Shown one piece after another: positions 25,732-33,343 of a stretch of DNA of 35,094 nt. How positions within the stretch are numbered: the first letter of the stretch is position 1; each line of letters opens with the position of its first letter. The position numbers and the translations under genes are program-made. A model generated the notes under the pieces. The model was not told where the DNA came from, did no database searches, and saw only the letters and a list, made by a program, of their open reading frames with translations. The stretch comes from Halobacteriovorax sp. (GTDB lineage: Bacteria > Bdellovibrionota > Bacteriovoracia > Bacteriovoracales > Bacteriovoracaceae). The stretch lies in NCBI GenBank assembly GCA_002716825.1, contig PBCC01000020.1, forward strand, positions 1 to 35,094. Direction: 5' to 3'.

Positions 25732-26559
25732 TTAGCGAACTTCTAGTGTAAGGAAAAGAGGTTGATGGTCTGCTCCTGTACTCTTTTCTACAGATGCTTC
25801 TCTAACATTCAATCCTCTGGTGAAAACATGGTCCAGCTCTCGTCCAAAGACCTTCATCTTAAGATGCGAATTCTTAAAGTGTACTTCTTCTAGCGAGTAC
25901 TTATGCATGATATGTTTCATGTATTCCATCTTCTTCTTCGACCAAGTGTTAAAATCACCACCAAAGACAACTGGGCCTTGATGAGATTCAACAACTTTGA
26001 GCGCATCAAGAAGCTGAGCCGCTAGCGTTTGCCACGTAACAGAATTTAAAGCGTGAATATTAACGGTGAGCAGTTCATGACATGTTCCTGCTATAGGGTA
26101 GGAAGCAAAGAGTATCATTTTAGGTGTACCGCCGGCGATCTCAACACCACGACTTCTTTGCGCAAGGATATCACTGGCCGCAACTTTAGCGGCTGAGACA
26201 ACGCCCGTCGCCTTATTACCAAAACGGTAGATAAAACTTGTTCCCATAAAAAATTGAAAGTCTCGACTAGTATCATAGACCTTAGTCATCTTTCGATCGT
26301 CAGTTGCCTCTTGTAGAATCAGCACGTCTTGATTGCGAGAGAGTCTTTCGAATTCGCGCCGCCAAGTGCGTTCTTTTCCTTTATACTGATTCCATACCAT
26401 GACGTTAATTGACTTTGGATTGAGTAGTGACTTTGACGAATGACCATATTCTGTAAGCTCATCTTGAGCATTTGGAATCTTAAACCATAGGCCTGCTTGA
26501 GAGGCCCCCGTAAGGCAAAAAAATAGCGCGCTACTTTTGATAAGATTTAAGGCATTCAT
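25732..26559 (-). CDS. Exported endonuclease/exonuclease/phosphatase (EEP) family hydrolase
   Basis: The EEP fold covers metal-dependent phosphodiesterases and phosphatases, including nucleases, sphingomyelinases and inositol phosphatases. All core motifs are present in order: NVMVWNQYK (Asn57), ILQEA (Glu84), VNIHA (His169), GGDFNTW (Asp202, Asn204), LDHVF (Asp243, His244) and GADHQPL (Asp264, His265). A signal peptide (residues 1-22, SQAG) indicates an exported enzyme, so a lipid or extracellular nucleic-acid substrate is more likely than chromosomal DNA; the exact substrate is unknown. AAGGAGG lies five bases before ATG 26559, a near-perfect ribosome site. A sigma-54-like promoter precedes it, and oleD follows after 8 bases, so the two are likely co-transcribed. 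Confidence 0.85.
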   Translation of the reverse strand: MNALNLIKSSALFFCLTGASQAGLWFKIPNAQDELTEYGHSSKSLLNPKSINVMVWNQYKGKERTWRREFERLSRNQDVLILQEATDDRKMTKVYDTSRDFQFFMGTSFIYRFGNKATGVVSAAKVAASDILAQRSRGVEIAGGTPKMILFASYPIAGTCHELLTVNIHALNSVTWQTLAAQLLDALKVVESHQGPVVFGGDFNTWSKKKMEYMKHIMHKYSLEEVHFKNSHLKMKVFGRELDHVFTRGLNVREASVEKSTGADHQPLFLTLEVR

Positions 26560-26602
26560 CAAAACCTCCTTGTCTTGATCGTGCTTTCTTAAGTCTTATA
26601 TT

Positions 26603-26619
26603 TGCTAATGCCGTGCCAA
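26603..26619 (-). promoter_or_regulatory. Candidate sigma-54 (RpoN) -24/-12 promoter for the EEP hydrolase-oleD pair
   Basis: Read on the minus strand, this is TTGGCACGGCATTAGCA. It matches the sigma-54 consensus YTGGCACGrNNNTTGCW at every fixed base except one (TAGC instead of TTGC), with the essential GG and GC dinucleotides exactly ten bases apart. Transcription would start near 26592, leaving a leader of about 33 bases that includes the AAGGAGG ribosome site. An activator site upstream is not evident. Position and match make it a good candidate, but a single site can arise by chance. Confidence 0.55.
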
Positions 26620-26690
26620 ATATTGAGCCGCTAAGTAGTTAAACTTAAAAGGGCATACCGGGGCAGGTGGGGACTGGTGTAGATTTGATC

Positions 26691-27131
26691 CTAGTTAGCT
26701 TTTGACGCTTTTTTCACAAAACGGCAACTTAGACGCTGTACTTGATCTTTTTGATCATCGTAAGCGATTTCCGAAGTATAGAGAAGCTCTCCACTTTTTG
26801 TTTGTTCAAGAACCTCAACACGAGTGTGCCCCAGGTCTTTGAACTCGCAGTCTTTAGCTGTAGTTTGTTGAACCCACTTATTTGAGACGAGGTCAGTCTT
26901 TTTATCAAAATGACAATTACTGTGTTCATTACTTTTAAACCCAGGTTCAAAAAATATAATTTTTTGTCCTAAATACCATGCAGGAGTATCAGGGTTTTCA
27001 CTTTTCTCTAAAATGAAGTCCTCGCAACCTTTAGTTTTGCTCTTTGAGACATAGGACTGATCGCTCTTGAGTTCAAAAGCAGTGGCGCTAAGGGCTAGAG
27101 AAGATAAAACTATAATGATTAAAGTCTTCAT
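26691..27131 (-). CDS. Small periplasmic protein of unknown function
   Basis: I do not recognise this 146-aa protein. Residues 1-18 are a signal peptide (ALSATAFE). The mature part has four cysteines (GCEDF, SNCHF, DCEFKD, LSCRF), which could form two disulfides, and a beta-rich pattern ending QVQRLSCRFVKKASK. It starts 5 bases after the stop of the transglycosylase-like gene and is probably co-transcribed with it. The 130-base gap to the next gene holds the sigma-54-like site. No catalytic motif is seen. Confidence 0.65.
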   Translation of the reverse strand: MKTLIIIVLSSLALSATAFELKSDQSYVSKSKTKGCEDFILEKSENPDTPAWYLGQKIIFFEPGFKSNEHSNCHFDKKTDLVSNKWVQQTTAKDCEFKDLGHTRVEVLEQTKSGELLYTSEIAYDDQKDQVQRLSCRFVKKASKAN

Positions 27132-27136
27132 AATAT

Positions 27137-28120
27137 TTACTCTGCCACACAGTTAGGGTACTGAGCAATAAGTGCTCCAACTTCTCCACCTCTTGGGCGA
27201 AGAAGAGACTGCCAGTATAAACCACGGCTTCTCTCGGCTCTATAAAGTGGTCTATCAATTGTGAGCTGTTTTTCTAAGATATCAAGGCCACAACGTAGAT
27301 TGTTTTCATGACTACTCACAATCTCTGGATAAGGACCGCTTCGACTAGGTCCAACACAGTTTGGATGAGGAAACTCTGCAGAATATCGTGACCTTCGAAG
27401 TGCTGGTTCGAGTTCCATTTGCAGTGGGCCGACTGCTGTCCCGTTGGTTCCTCTGACACTAATTCTTCCGGTTCGACATGTTGACTCATCATGAACAAGG
27501 GCAGTGATACTCCAAACCCAAAAATGTTCTTTCTCTCTATTGCTCAGATTACTCCAATTGGGACAGACATATCTTTGACCAGCGATATCATTTGAATAAT
27601 AAATAGAGTCTGTGCCTCTTGATCGAATGTCATCAACAATCACTTGTCCTAATGACCCATAACTACCATCTGATGTAATATAGCGCGAGCAATCTGCTCC
27701 TTGAGCTCTAAATCCTCTGTTCAGGGGTGGAAACTGATCGTCTTGTTGCTGTGGTTGCTCGGATATCTCAACGACCTCAGGGACTTCACCAATTTGGCAT
27801 TGCCCATTACCAGGTGCTGCTCCTACACTTGATAATAGAGGAAGCGTTTGTACTACATTTCTTGTGACCGAGGTGACGACTCTAGAGCTCACGGTGCGAG
27901 ATCTAGATGGGCGTCTGTAGGCGGGATCTCTCGTTACTTGATCAAAGCCATTACTGACGGCTTGAAAGTTTGCAAAGGGAGAGTTGACTTGGCCGTAGAC
28001 ATTGATGAGACCAATACTTGGATCTGGTATGAGCGTGGGAATAGCTGTCTGTGCAAATACAGTCTGTCCTAGCAAAAATGCTAGTGCTGTAATGATTAAT
28101 TTGCCATTAATAAGCTTCAC
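27137..28120 (-). CDS. Exported protein with a divergent lytic-transglycosylase-like (SLT) domain
   Basis: The 327-aa protein has a signal peptide (residues 1-23, VFAQ) and a low-complexity N-terminal half with an Arg/Ser-rich stretch and a Gln-rich linker. The C-terminal half, about 195-320, follows the SLT lysozyme-like pattern: FWVWSITALVHDESTC with the candidate catalytic Glu212, GTAVGPLQM (231-235) in place of GLMQI, and NNLRCGLDILEKQL where SLT enzymes have 'N...G..YL', then YWQSLL. Cysteines in these segments suggest disulfides. If active it would cleave peptidoglycan glycan strands. GTG 28120 is preceded by GGAG seven bases upstream. It sits between oleC and oleD but starts 76 bases after oleC with a possible own promoter, so a link to olefin synthesis is not implied. 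Confidence 0.6.
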   Translation of the reverse strand: MKLINGKLIITALAFLLGQTVFAQTAIPTLIPDPSIGLINVYGQVNSPFANFQAVSNGFDQVTRDPAYRRPSRSRTVSSRVVTSVTRNVVQTLPLLSSVGAAPGNGQCQIGEVPEVVEISEQPQQQDDQFPPLNRGFRAQGADCSRYITSDGSYGSLGQVIVDDIRSRGTDSIYYSNDIAGQRYVCPNWSNLSNREKEHFWVWSITALVHDESTCRTGRISVRGTNGTAVGPLQMELEPALRRSRYSAEFPHPNCVGPSRSGPYPEIVSSHENNLRCGLDILEKQLTIDRPLYRAERSRGLYWQSLLRPRGGEVGALIAQYPNCVAE

Positions 28121-28196
28121 GCGACAACTCCATCAGAGACTTATCTCATGATAACTTGTCGGTTTATTTATCAACTAATTAAATTTAAATTTAGCC
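28121..28196 (-). promoter_or_regulatory. AT-rich gap after oleC with a possible promoter
   Basis: On the minus strand a TTGATA (plus 28169-28174) and a TATCAT (plus 28148-28153) lie 15 bases apart, a good -10 and fair -35 with short spacing. Upstream is the perfect 14-base palindrome TAAATTTAAATTTA (28180-28193), which could act as an AT-rich upstream element. No terminator hairpin follows oleC. The site would give the transglycosylase-like gene its own transcript. Confidence 0.3.
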
Positions 28197-29753
28197 TCAA
28201 AAAAATTGCTGAGCTAACTTTTTTCGATCAATTTTTATATTGTGTCTGACATCGACAGGGAAGGAAGAACTAAAGAAAATCAGCGAGATAGAACTTGTTT
28301 TTGAAGAGGTTGTGGCGAGTTGAATGAGTTCATTCTTAAGGCTCAAATTGGGCTTTTGACCGGAAATCAATTCGACAACAATTGCTGGCACATTATCAGA
28401 ATCTCCAATTAGCGCTGACCTTTTAACTTTGGGATGTTGATTAAAAATGGCTTCGACTTGAATGGGACAAAGCAGTCCAAAATTAGACTCAACTCGGTGT
28501 GCTTTACGGCCGCAAAACCAAAGACGTTGGTCTTGATCAAGATAACCAATGTCACCCATTCGATGCCAAAAATTTTCACCATCTTGAATTTTAGCACTGG
28601 CTGTCGCTTCAGGCATTTGATCATAACTTTTAGTGACAGTTGGTCCTTTAACGATGATTTCGCCGATTTGTCCTGGAGCTAAAAGTAAATGATCTTCTAA
28701 ATGGCGAACTTCTCGATCTAGTATTCGTAGTATTTTTATCTCTACTCCACTAACCGCTGGGCCAACGCAGGTTCCAGCCCCATTTCGAGTTTTATCTTTT
28801 GTATTTTCTAAAAGCCAACGACCATCTGATAAACATAGTGGTAGTGCTTCTGTCGCACCATATGGGGCGTAGGTATTACCGTTTGGTAACAGACCAATTA
28901 ACTGTTCATGTAATTCGTTTCGAACAGGGGCACCAAACATCACAACTTGTTTTATACTTTGAAATTGCAGTTCAGACTCTGTCGCAAAATTAGCCACTCG
29001 CTCCCAAATGGCAGGTGAGCCAGCCACAAAAGTTGCTTGGTACTTAAGGATGTTGGCGCTGAGTTTTGCCGGATCACACTTTCCAGGTTTGGACGGGTCC
29101 ATGCTCGGAATCAATGTGGTCATCCCCATGGCGAGGGTAAAAAGAGAAAATAACGGAAAGCCTGGAAGGTCAACGTCATCACTCGTTAAGTTAAACATCT
29201 CTTGCAGCAGTCGTGTCTGTTCAGAAAATATCTGATGAGTGTAGACCACACCTTTTGGTCGACCTGTTCCACCTGAAGTAAACAAAATGGCTGCAGTATC
29301 GCCCGGATTAACCTGTGCTACATCTTCAGTACGCTTAGATTTTAAAAATTTTTTAATATCTTTCGTCCAAACGCGGTGTTGAATACTTTTAAATGGCTTT
29401 CTAAAAAAATAACTTAGGTAATGTACAATCGGCTCACCGATCATGGCGTCAGGTTTTGTGTGGGCGATGGCAGCAAGAAGGTTTTTTCGTCCCATGCCAG
29501 GGTCTATAAGGACAGGAATAATACCAATCTTAAATAGACTAAAAACCAGGGCGTGAAAGTCGAGCGATGGTTTTACAAAAAGGAGGGTACGGCTGCCAGG
29601 TTTGAATCCCTTTGCAATCAGAGATTCACAGATGCGAGCGATCTTATCTTCAAGCTCAGAAAACGAAATAGACTCATCTGATCTCGCATCAATGATGGCC
29701 GTTTTATTTGGGTGAGTCTTGGCAAACTCAAGCAGGCGATTTGCTATATTCAT
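28197..29753 (-). CDS. oleC: OleC, beta-lactone synthetase (ANL superfamily)
   Basis: OleC uses ATP to convert the 2-alkyl-3-hydroxy acid from OleD into a cis beta-lactone, the precursor of the olefin. The 518-aa protein is an AMP-forming ANL enzyme: the ATP loop TSGGTGRPKGVVYTH (from 159), the motif YAPYGATEALPL (YGATE at 298-302), GDIGYLDQDQRLWFCGRKAHRVE towards the hinge, and a C-terminal lid domain. The PYGATEALP segment and the N-terminal layout are as in OleC proteins, and the gene is directly downstream of oleA and oleB. It overlaps oleB by four bases (ATGA). Without context it could be labelled a fatty-acid CoA ligase, but the neighbours make OleC very likely. Confidence 0.9.
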   Translation of the reverse strand: MNIANRLLEFAKTHPNKTAIIDARSDESISFSELEDKIARICESLIAKGFKPGSRTLLFVKPSLDFHALVFSLFKIGIIPVLIDPGMGRKNLLAAIAHTKPDAMIGEPIVHYLSYFFRKPFKSIQHRVWTKDIKKFLKSKRTEDVAQVNPGDTAAILFTSGGTGRPKGVVYTHQIFSEQTRLLQEMFNLTSDDVDLPGFPLFSLFTLAMGMTTLIPSMDPSKPGKCDPAKLSANILKYQATFVAGSPAIWERVANFATESELQFQSIKQVVMFGAPVRNELHEQLIGLLPNGNTYAPYGATEALPLCLSDGRWLLENTKDKTRNGAGTCVGPAVSGVEIKILRILDREVRHLEDHLLLAPGQIGEIIVKGPTVTKSYDQMPEATASAKIQDGENFWHRMGDIGYLDQDQRLWFCGRKAHRVESNFGLLCPIQVEAIFNQHPKVKRSALIGDSDNVPAIVVELISGQKPNLSLKNELIQLATTSSKTSSISLIFFSSSFPVDVRHNIKIDRKKLAQQFF

Positions 29754-30628
29754 GGGGCGAGAAAGCCCTCGATGGCGTCAGCACATTGTGAAGGCATATC
29801 TTCAAGTACGTAATGACCTGCATCTAATACCATTGACTCCGAGTCGGGGTAGATGGTTTTCCATTTATTGAAAAATCTCATATCAAAGCAAAAGTCTTTT
29901 TCTCCCCAAATAATCATTTTAGGAAATTCAAGTGCAGGCAGGGCAGCTTCAATGGCGGCCAAGGTGTCAAAGCTTGGATGTGACTTTGAAAGCGGAATGT
30001 CTTGAACAAATCTCGAGACGGCGATTCTTGAATTCCAATCATTATAGGGAGCAAGATAAGCGCGTCTGATTTTTTTGGGTAGAGGCTTGACCGTCGTCAT
30101 GAATGTAGCGGGGAGAGCAAAGCCATTGAGGGCACGAACCAATGGTTCTCCAATAATCGGGGCGCGACACATCGATATTCTTTTGGGAATCCAAGGGCCG
30201 GCATTAAAGGCAGCTGTATTTAAAATAACGGCTTTTTCCACAGCTTGCGGACGAAGGGTGGCGACACCAAAACCAATAGCTCCGCCCCAGTCGTGAACGA
30301 TGAGAGAAAATTTCTCAATCCCAAGTGAATCCAGTAGTTCTTCTACATGGGCCACATGTTGATGCAGCTGATATTCGAATTTTTGTGGTCTCTCAGACAG
30401 TCCCATCCCTAAGTGGTCAGGTACGATCACGCGGTAGTTTGGAGCAAAATGCTTAATTAAATTGCGGTAGTAAAAAGACCAAGTTGGATTACCATGGAGC
30501 ATGAGAATGACTGGGCCTTGACCTTCGTCAACATAACTCATCTCGAAACCATTATTAAGCTTTAGTCTTTTAGGTGTGAAAGGGTACTCACTCTTTAAAT
30601 CGTTAAGCCACTCAGGTGAAATGTTCAT
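29750..30628 (-). CDS. oleB: OleB, beta-lactone decarboxylase (haloalkane-dehalogenase-like alpha/beta hydrolase)
   Basis: OleB decarboxylates the beta-lactone made by OleC to the final cis olefin. The open frame reaches a TTG at 30652, but ATG 30628 has AGGAG seven bases upstream and overlaps the oleA stop by four bases (ATGA), giving 292 aa. The alpha/beta-hydrolase fold shows LHGNPTWSFYYRNLI (oxyanion hole, about 44-58), the nucleophile Asp113 in VHDWGGAIGFG (haloalkane dehalogenase type, Asp not Ser), and a late His in LDAGHYVLEDMP. These features match OleB and set it apart from ordinary esterases. The place between oleA and oleC is the standard order. Confidence 0.92.
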   Translation of the reverse strand: MNISPEWLNDLKSEYPFTPKRLKLNNGFEMSYVDEGQGPVILMLHGNPTWSFYYRNLIKHFAPNYRVIVPDHLGMGLSERPQKFEYQLHQHVAHVEELLDSLGIEKFSLIVHDWGGAIGFGVATLRPQAVEKAVILNTAAFNAGPWIPKRISMCRAPIIGEPLVRALNGFALPATFMTTVKPLPKKIRRAYLAPYNDWNSRIAVSRFVQDIPLSKSHPSFDTLAAIEAALPALEFPKMIIWGEKDFCFDMRFFNKWKTIYPDSESMVLDAGHYVLEDMPSQCADAIEGFLAP

Positions 30629-31659
30629 CGACGGACTCCTAACATGACACAAGATAGACCAGAACCAATACCAAGTAAGGCGATAGTTTCGCCGACTTTG
30701 GGACCATCTAATTTTTCTAAAAGGTCAATAAGTGTGATCGGTAAGGCGGCTGAGCCTGTATTTCCAAGCACTGGGTAAGTTATATGAGTTGGATGCTGTG
30801 ATAACTCTAGCGCATTCATTGTGAGCGCTTCATGAGCAGATCCAACTTGGTGACCAATGGCCCAAAAAGAATCAGTCGCTTTGAGCCCAAGATTTTTCTT
30901 GGCTTGCTGCCAAGTACTTTTAGCAAGCGCAACTCCGGCCTTCATCAAGGCTTCACTATCTGTTTCCATGGTAAGGGAGTGAGGAGAGCCATCGCCACGG
31001 CAAAGATGATTTGCCGAAGAGTCTACCATGGAAGCTCCACCGAGGAGTTTTAATCCATTGGGGGTGAGATCAGCTTTCGTGAGGGTAAAGGCGACTGCGG
31101 CCGAGCCTATGGTCAGGTTGGCAAAAAGCTTTTTGATATTCTTTCGATTGATTGTTTCATCATTAAGAATTCGACTGATTGTTTGCTCTAAAAGAGGTGC
31201 ACCATTTTCGCCGCTAACAATCAGAGCACGCTTAATGCTTCCTGATTCAATCATTTTAGCTGCAACGACAATCGAATTGAGTACGCCAAGGCAAGCATTC
31301 GACAAATCGAAAAACGTACAGTTGGGGTTTAATTTTAAATTTTCATGAACGACGCTTGCAGTTGCTGGTTCTAAAAAATCGCGGCACACAGATGCGTGTA
31401 TTAATAGGTCTACTTCATCTCGCCAAGCTGGGTTTTGCTTGAATAATTCTTCTGCCGCAGCACTCGAGAGACTTGAAGGAGTTGTGCCTACGTCCCAATG
31501 TCTACGCTCTTTAATTCCCGTCATGAGCTCAAGTCGTCCGTACGGCAGACCTAACTTGTCATAGACGGGTGAGAGACGTTGCTCAATATCGTCACTGGTG
31601 ACAATCTTTTGGGGAAGATAACTGGCCCATCCATCAATGGCGACATTATGAAAGTTCAA
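30625..31659 (-). CDS. oleA: OleA, thiolase-superfamily enzyme that condenses two fatty acyl chains head to head
   Basis: OleA joins two acyl-CoA chains by a non-decarboxylative Claisen condensation to a 2-alkyl-3-keto acid, the first committed step of long-chain olefin synthesis. The 344-aa protein has the FabH-like fold and triad: Cys123 in FFDLSNACLGVLNSI, His270 in WAIGHQVGSAHE and Asn300 in PVLGNTGSAALP. The DLSNACLGVLN sequence is typical of OleA and not of FabH. The start is a TTG that overlaps the stop of the upstream flavoprotein gene by four bases (TTGA); AAGGTGG six bases upstream supports it. Chain specificity cannot be read from the sequence, but the ACP and ketosynthase upstream suggest a dedicated acyl supply. 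Confidence 0.93.
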   Translation of the reverse strand: MNFHNVAIDGWASYLPQKIVTSDDIEQRLSPVYDKLGLPYGRLELMTGIKERRHWDVGTTPSSLSSAAAEELFKQNPAWRDEVDLLIHASVCRDFLEPATASVVHENLKLNPNCTFFDLSNACLGVLNSIVVAAKMIESGSIKRALIVSGENGAPLLEQTISRILNDETINRKNIKKLFANLTIGSAAVAFTLTKADLTPNGLKLLGGASMVDSSANHLCRGDGSPHSLTMETDSEALMKAGVALAKSTWQQAKKNLGLKATDSFWAIGHQVGSAHEALTMNALELSQHPTHITYPVLGNTGSAALPITLIDLLEKLDGPKVGETIALLGIGSGLSCVMLGVRR

Positions 31660-33065
31660 AGTCTACCACCTTGTAGTCCATGCAGGTTCGCCATGGATAT
31701 TCCAGAGAGCATGGCACCAACGATGCCAAGAAAACCTTGGTCGGTTCCTGTTATAATAAGTCCGTTTGTAGCTGTTGTCCCATCGCGAGATTTATCGGGT
31801 GAACCATAGACCGCCCCGGCAAAGTGGCCTGTATAGCGTGTCACCGTTTTTGGGGTAAATGTATCATGGTAGATGATTTCCGGACTGTCATTGAAATAAC
31901 TTGAGACTAAAGCAATAGCTTTTGCCGTTACTTTTTCTTTCTCTCGTTTATACTCTTCTTCACTAAGGCTTACCCATTTTTCGTTATTGGCCATAAATGT
32001 CACGCGAGCAACACCCTCATTAAACTCACTTGTTCCCTCATGGTAATTATTGGGCAAACAAATCACAGCACTTTGGTCATCAATGAGTTGCTCTGGCTTT
32101 TGGTATTGATAGTGGTCGCGATTATTATGAAAAATAAGAGTGGCTTTTTGGTTAAGCTGATTTGGAGTTTTATGCATGAAAAGAATGGTTTCTGTGAAGC
32201 TCATCGAACCAGGGCGCGCCGTGATCGAGTCTTGGCCTTGGGTTTTAGCCAGGGTTTCAGGCAATCCAGCAGAAGAGAAAACCAGAGGAGTCTCAATCAG
32301 AATCTCTCCCAGTCTTTTATCATTCAATCGAACTGACTTTACGTTTCCTTGGTCAGTACATACCTCTTGAAGTTCACAGCGATAGCGTAACTCAACTCCG
32401 AGCTCTTGTAGTTTATCAGTTAAGAGTTTGATGATCGTTCTCACTCCACCTTCTGGACGACCAAGTCCCTCGAGATAGATCGACTTAAACATGATGACAA
32501 ATTGAGACCAGTCCATGTCATGTTCCCATGCAGAGCCGTAAATCATGAGCGGACAAAAAATCATTTCTCTTAACTGCTCATCTTGAATAAAAGTCGCAAC
32601 CTTGTCTTTTGCTGACTCATACTCGTTTTCTAGATTGGTCTCATTGAAACTTTTTATAGCTTCAACGAGTTCATTCCAGCCTTGAGTCGATTGAGGGAAG
32701 TGTGTTTTAATTTGATCGTCAAAATCATTAAAGTCGTTAGTGAAACGCATTGTTGCTTTGGGGAAACGAATCAACGAATGAGTTTGTGGAGAGAGCTTCA
32801 AAGCCTCATAAGGAATTCGAAGCTGCTTTAACAGTTTGGTTAATGGCGCCGCACGTGTTCCTTTTGGGACAGCATTAGTTAGAGCATGAAGTCCAACGTC
32901 AAGGTTGCGATTGGCGCGACGATAAAATGAGTTGAGTCCCCCCGGAATACTATGCTTTTCAACAAGTAAAACTTTCTTGTCAAACATAGCAAGACGAATA
33001 GCGGCCGCCATACCGGACATACCGGCACCAACAACCACCGCATCATAAGAGGGGGATAGACTCAT
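31656..33065 (-). CDS. CrtI/CrtISO-like FAD-dependent oxidoreductase (second paralogue)
   Basis: A 469-aa flavoprotein of the phytoene desaturase / carotenoid isomerase group. FAD binding is visible in AVVVGAGMSGMAAAIRLA (GxGxxG at 13-18) and VLLVEKHSIPGGLNSFYRR; the C-terminal half ends with TNGLIITGTDQGFLGIVGAMLSG, the usual second FAD contact. The overall layout parallels the paralogue at 19078, with which it shares the GG(L/F) motif and the G(L)HALTN or SLHGFP segment after it, but the two are clearly diverged. The gene starts 4 bases after the ACP stop and overlaps oleA by four bases, so it is locked into the ketosynthase-ACP-Ole series. With no carotenoid gene in view, a desaturase, saturase or isomerase acting on an ACP-bound or free acyl chain is inferred. 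Confidence 0.8.
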   Translation of the reverse strand: MSLSPSYDAVVVGAGMSGMAAAIRLAMFDKKVLLVEKHSIPGGLNSFYRRANRNLDVGLHALTNAVPKGTRAAPLTKLLKQLRIPYEALKLSPQTHSLIRFPKATMRFTNDFNDFDDQIKTHFPQSTQGWNELVEAIKSFNETNLENEYESAKDKVATFIQDEQLREMIFCPLMIYGSAWEHDMDWSQFVIMFKSIYLEGLGRPEGGVRTIIKLLTDKLQELGVELRYRCELQEVCTDQGNVKSVRLNDKRLGEILIETPLVFSSAGLPETLAKTQGQDSITARPGSMSFTETILFMHKTPNQLNQKATLIFHNNRDHYQYQKPEQLIDDQSAVICLPNNYHEGTSEFNEGVARVTFMANNEKWVSLSEEEYKREKEKVTAKAIALVSSYFNDSPEIIYHDTFTPKTVTRYTGHFAGAVYGSPDKSRDGTTATNGLIITGTDQGFLGIVGAMLSGISMANLHGLQGGRL

Positions 33066-33069
33066 TAAC

Positions 33070-33324
33070 TTATGCTAGTGCTTGGAATTTTGGACTAAGA
33101 TAGTCGACACAAGACTGCATCGTTGCCAGCTTTGGGTAGTCTTCCTGAGGAACTTCAACTTTATGACGTTTCTTAAGTTCCATCACGATATCCAAGAAGT
33201 CCATGCTGTCGAGATCAAGTTGCTCGCGAAGAGACACACCATCATCAATGGTTGTTACATCGTCATCAAGGGCAATATCTGCGATAATGTCTAAAACTTT
33301 TTGGCGTACTTCAGTTGCTGTCAT
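33070..33324 (-). CDS. Acyl carrier protein, pathway-specific
   Basis: This 84-aa acidic protein carries acyl chains on a phosphopantetheine arm. The attachment motif LDLDSMDFLDIVMELKKR gives DSM in place of the common DSL, with Ser40 as the attachment site. The N-terminal helix (EVRQKVLDIIADIA) and the tail helix are as expected for ACP, and the length is normal. AGGAG lies five bases before the ATG. It sits between the ketosynthase gene (19-base gap) and the second flavoprotein (4-base gap). The location suggests a second ACP reserved for this pathway, separate from the housekeeping acpP, which is not in the window. Confidence 0.92.
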   Translation of the reverse strand: MTATEVRQKVLDIIADIALDDDVTTIDDGVSLREQLDLDSMDFLDIVMELKKRHKVEVPQEDYPKLATMQSCVDYLSPKFQALA

Positions 33325-33343
33325 AATTACTCCTATGGATTTA

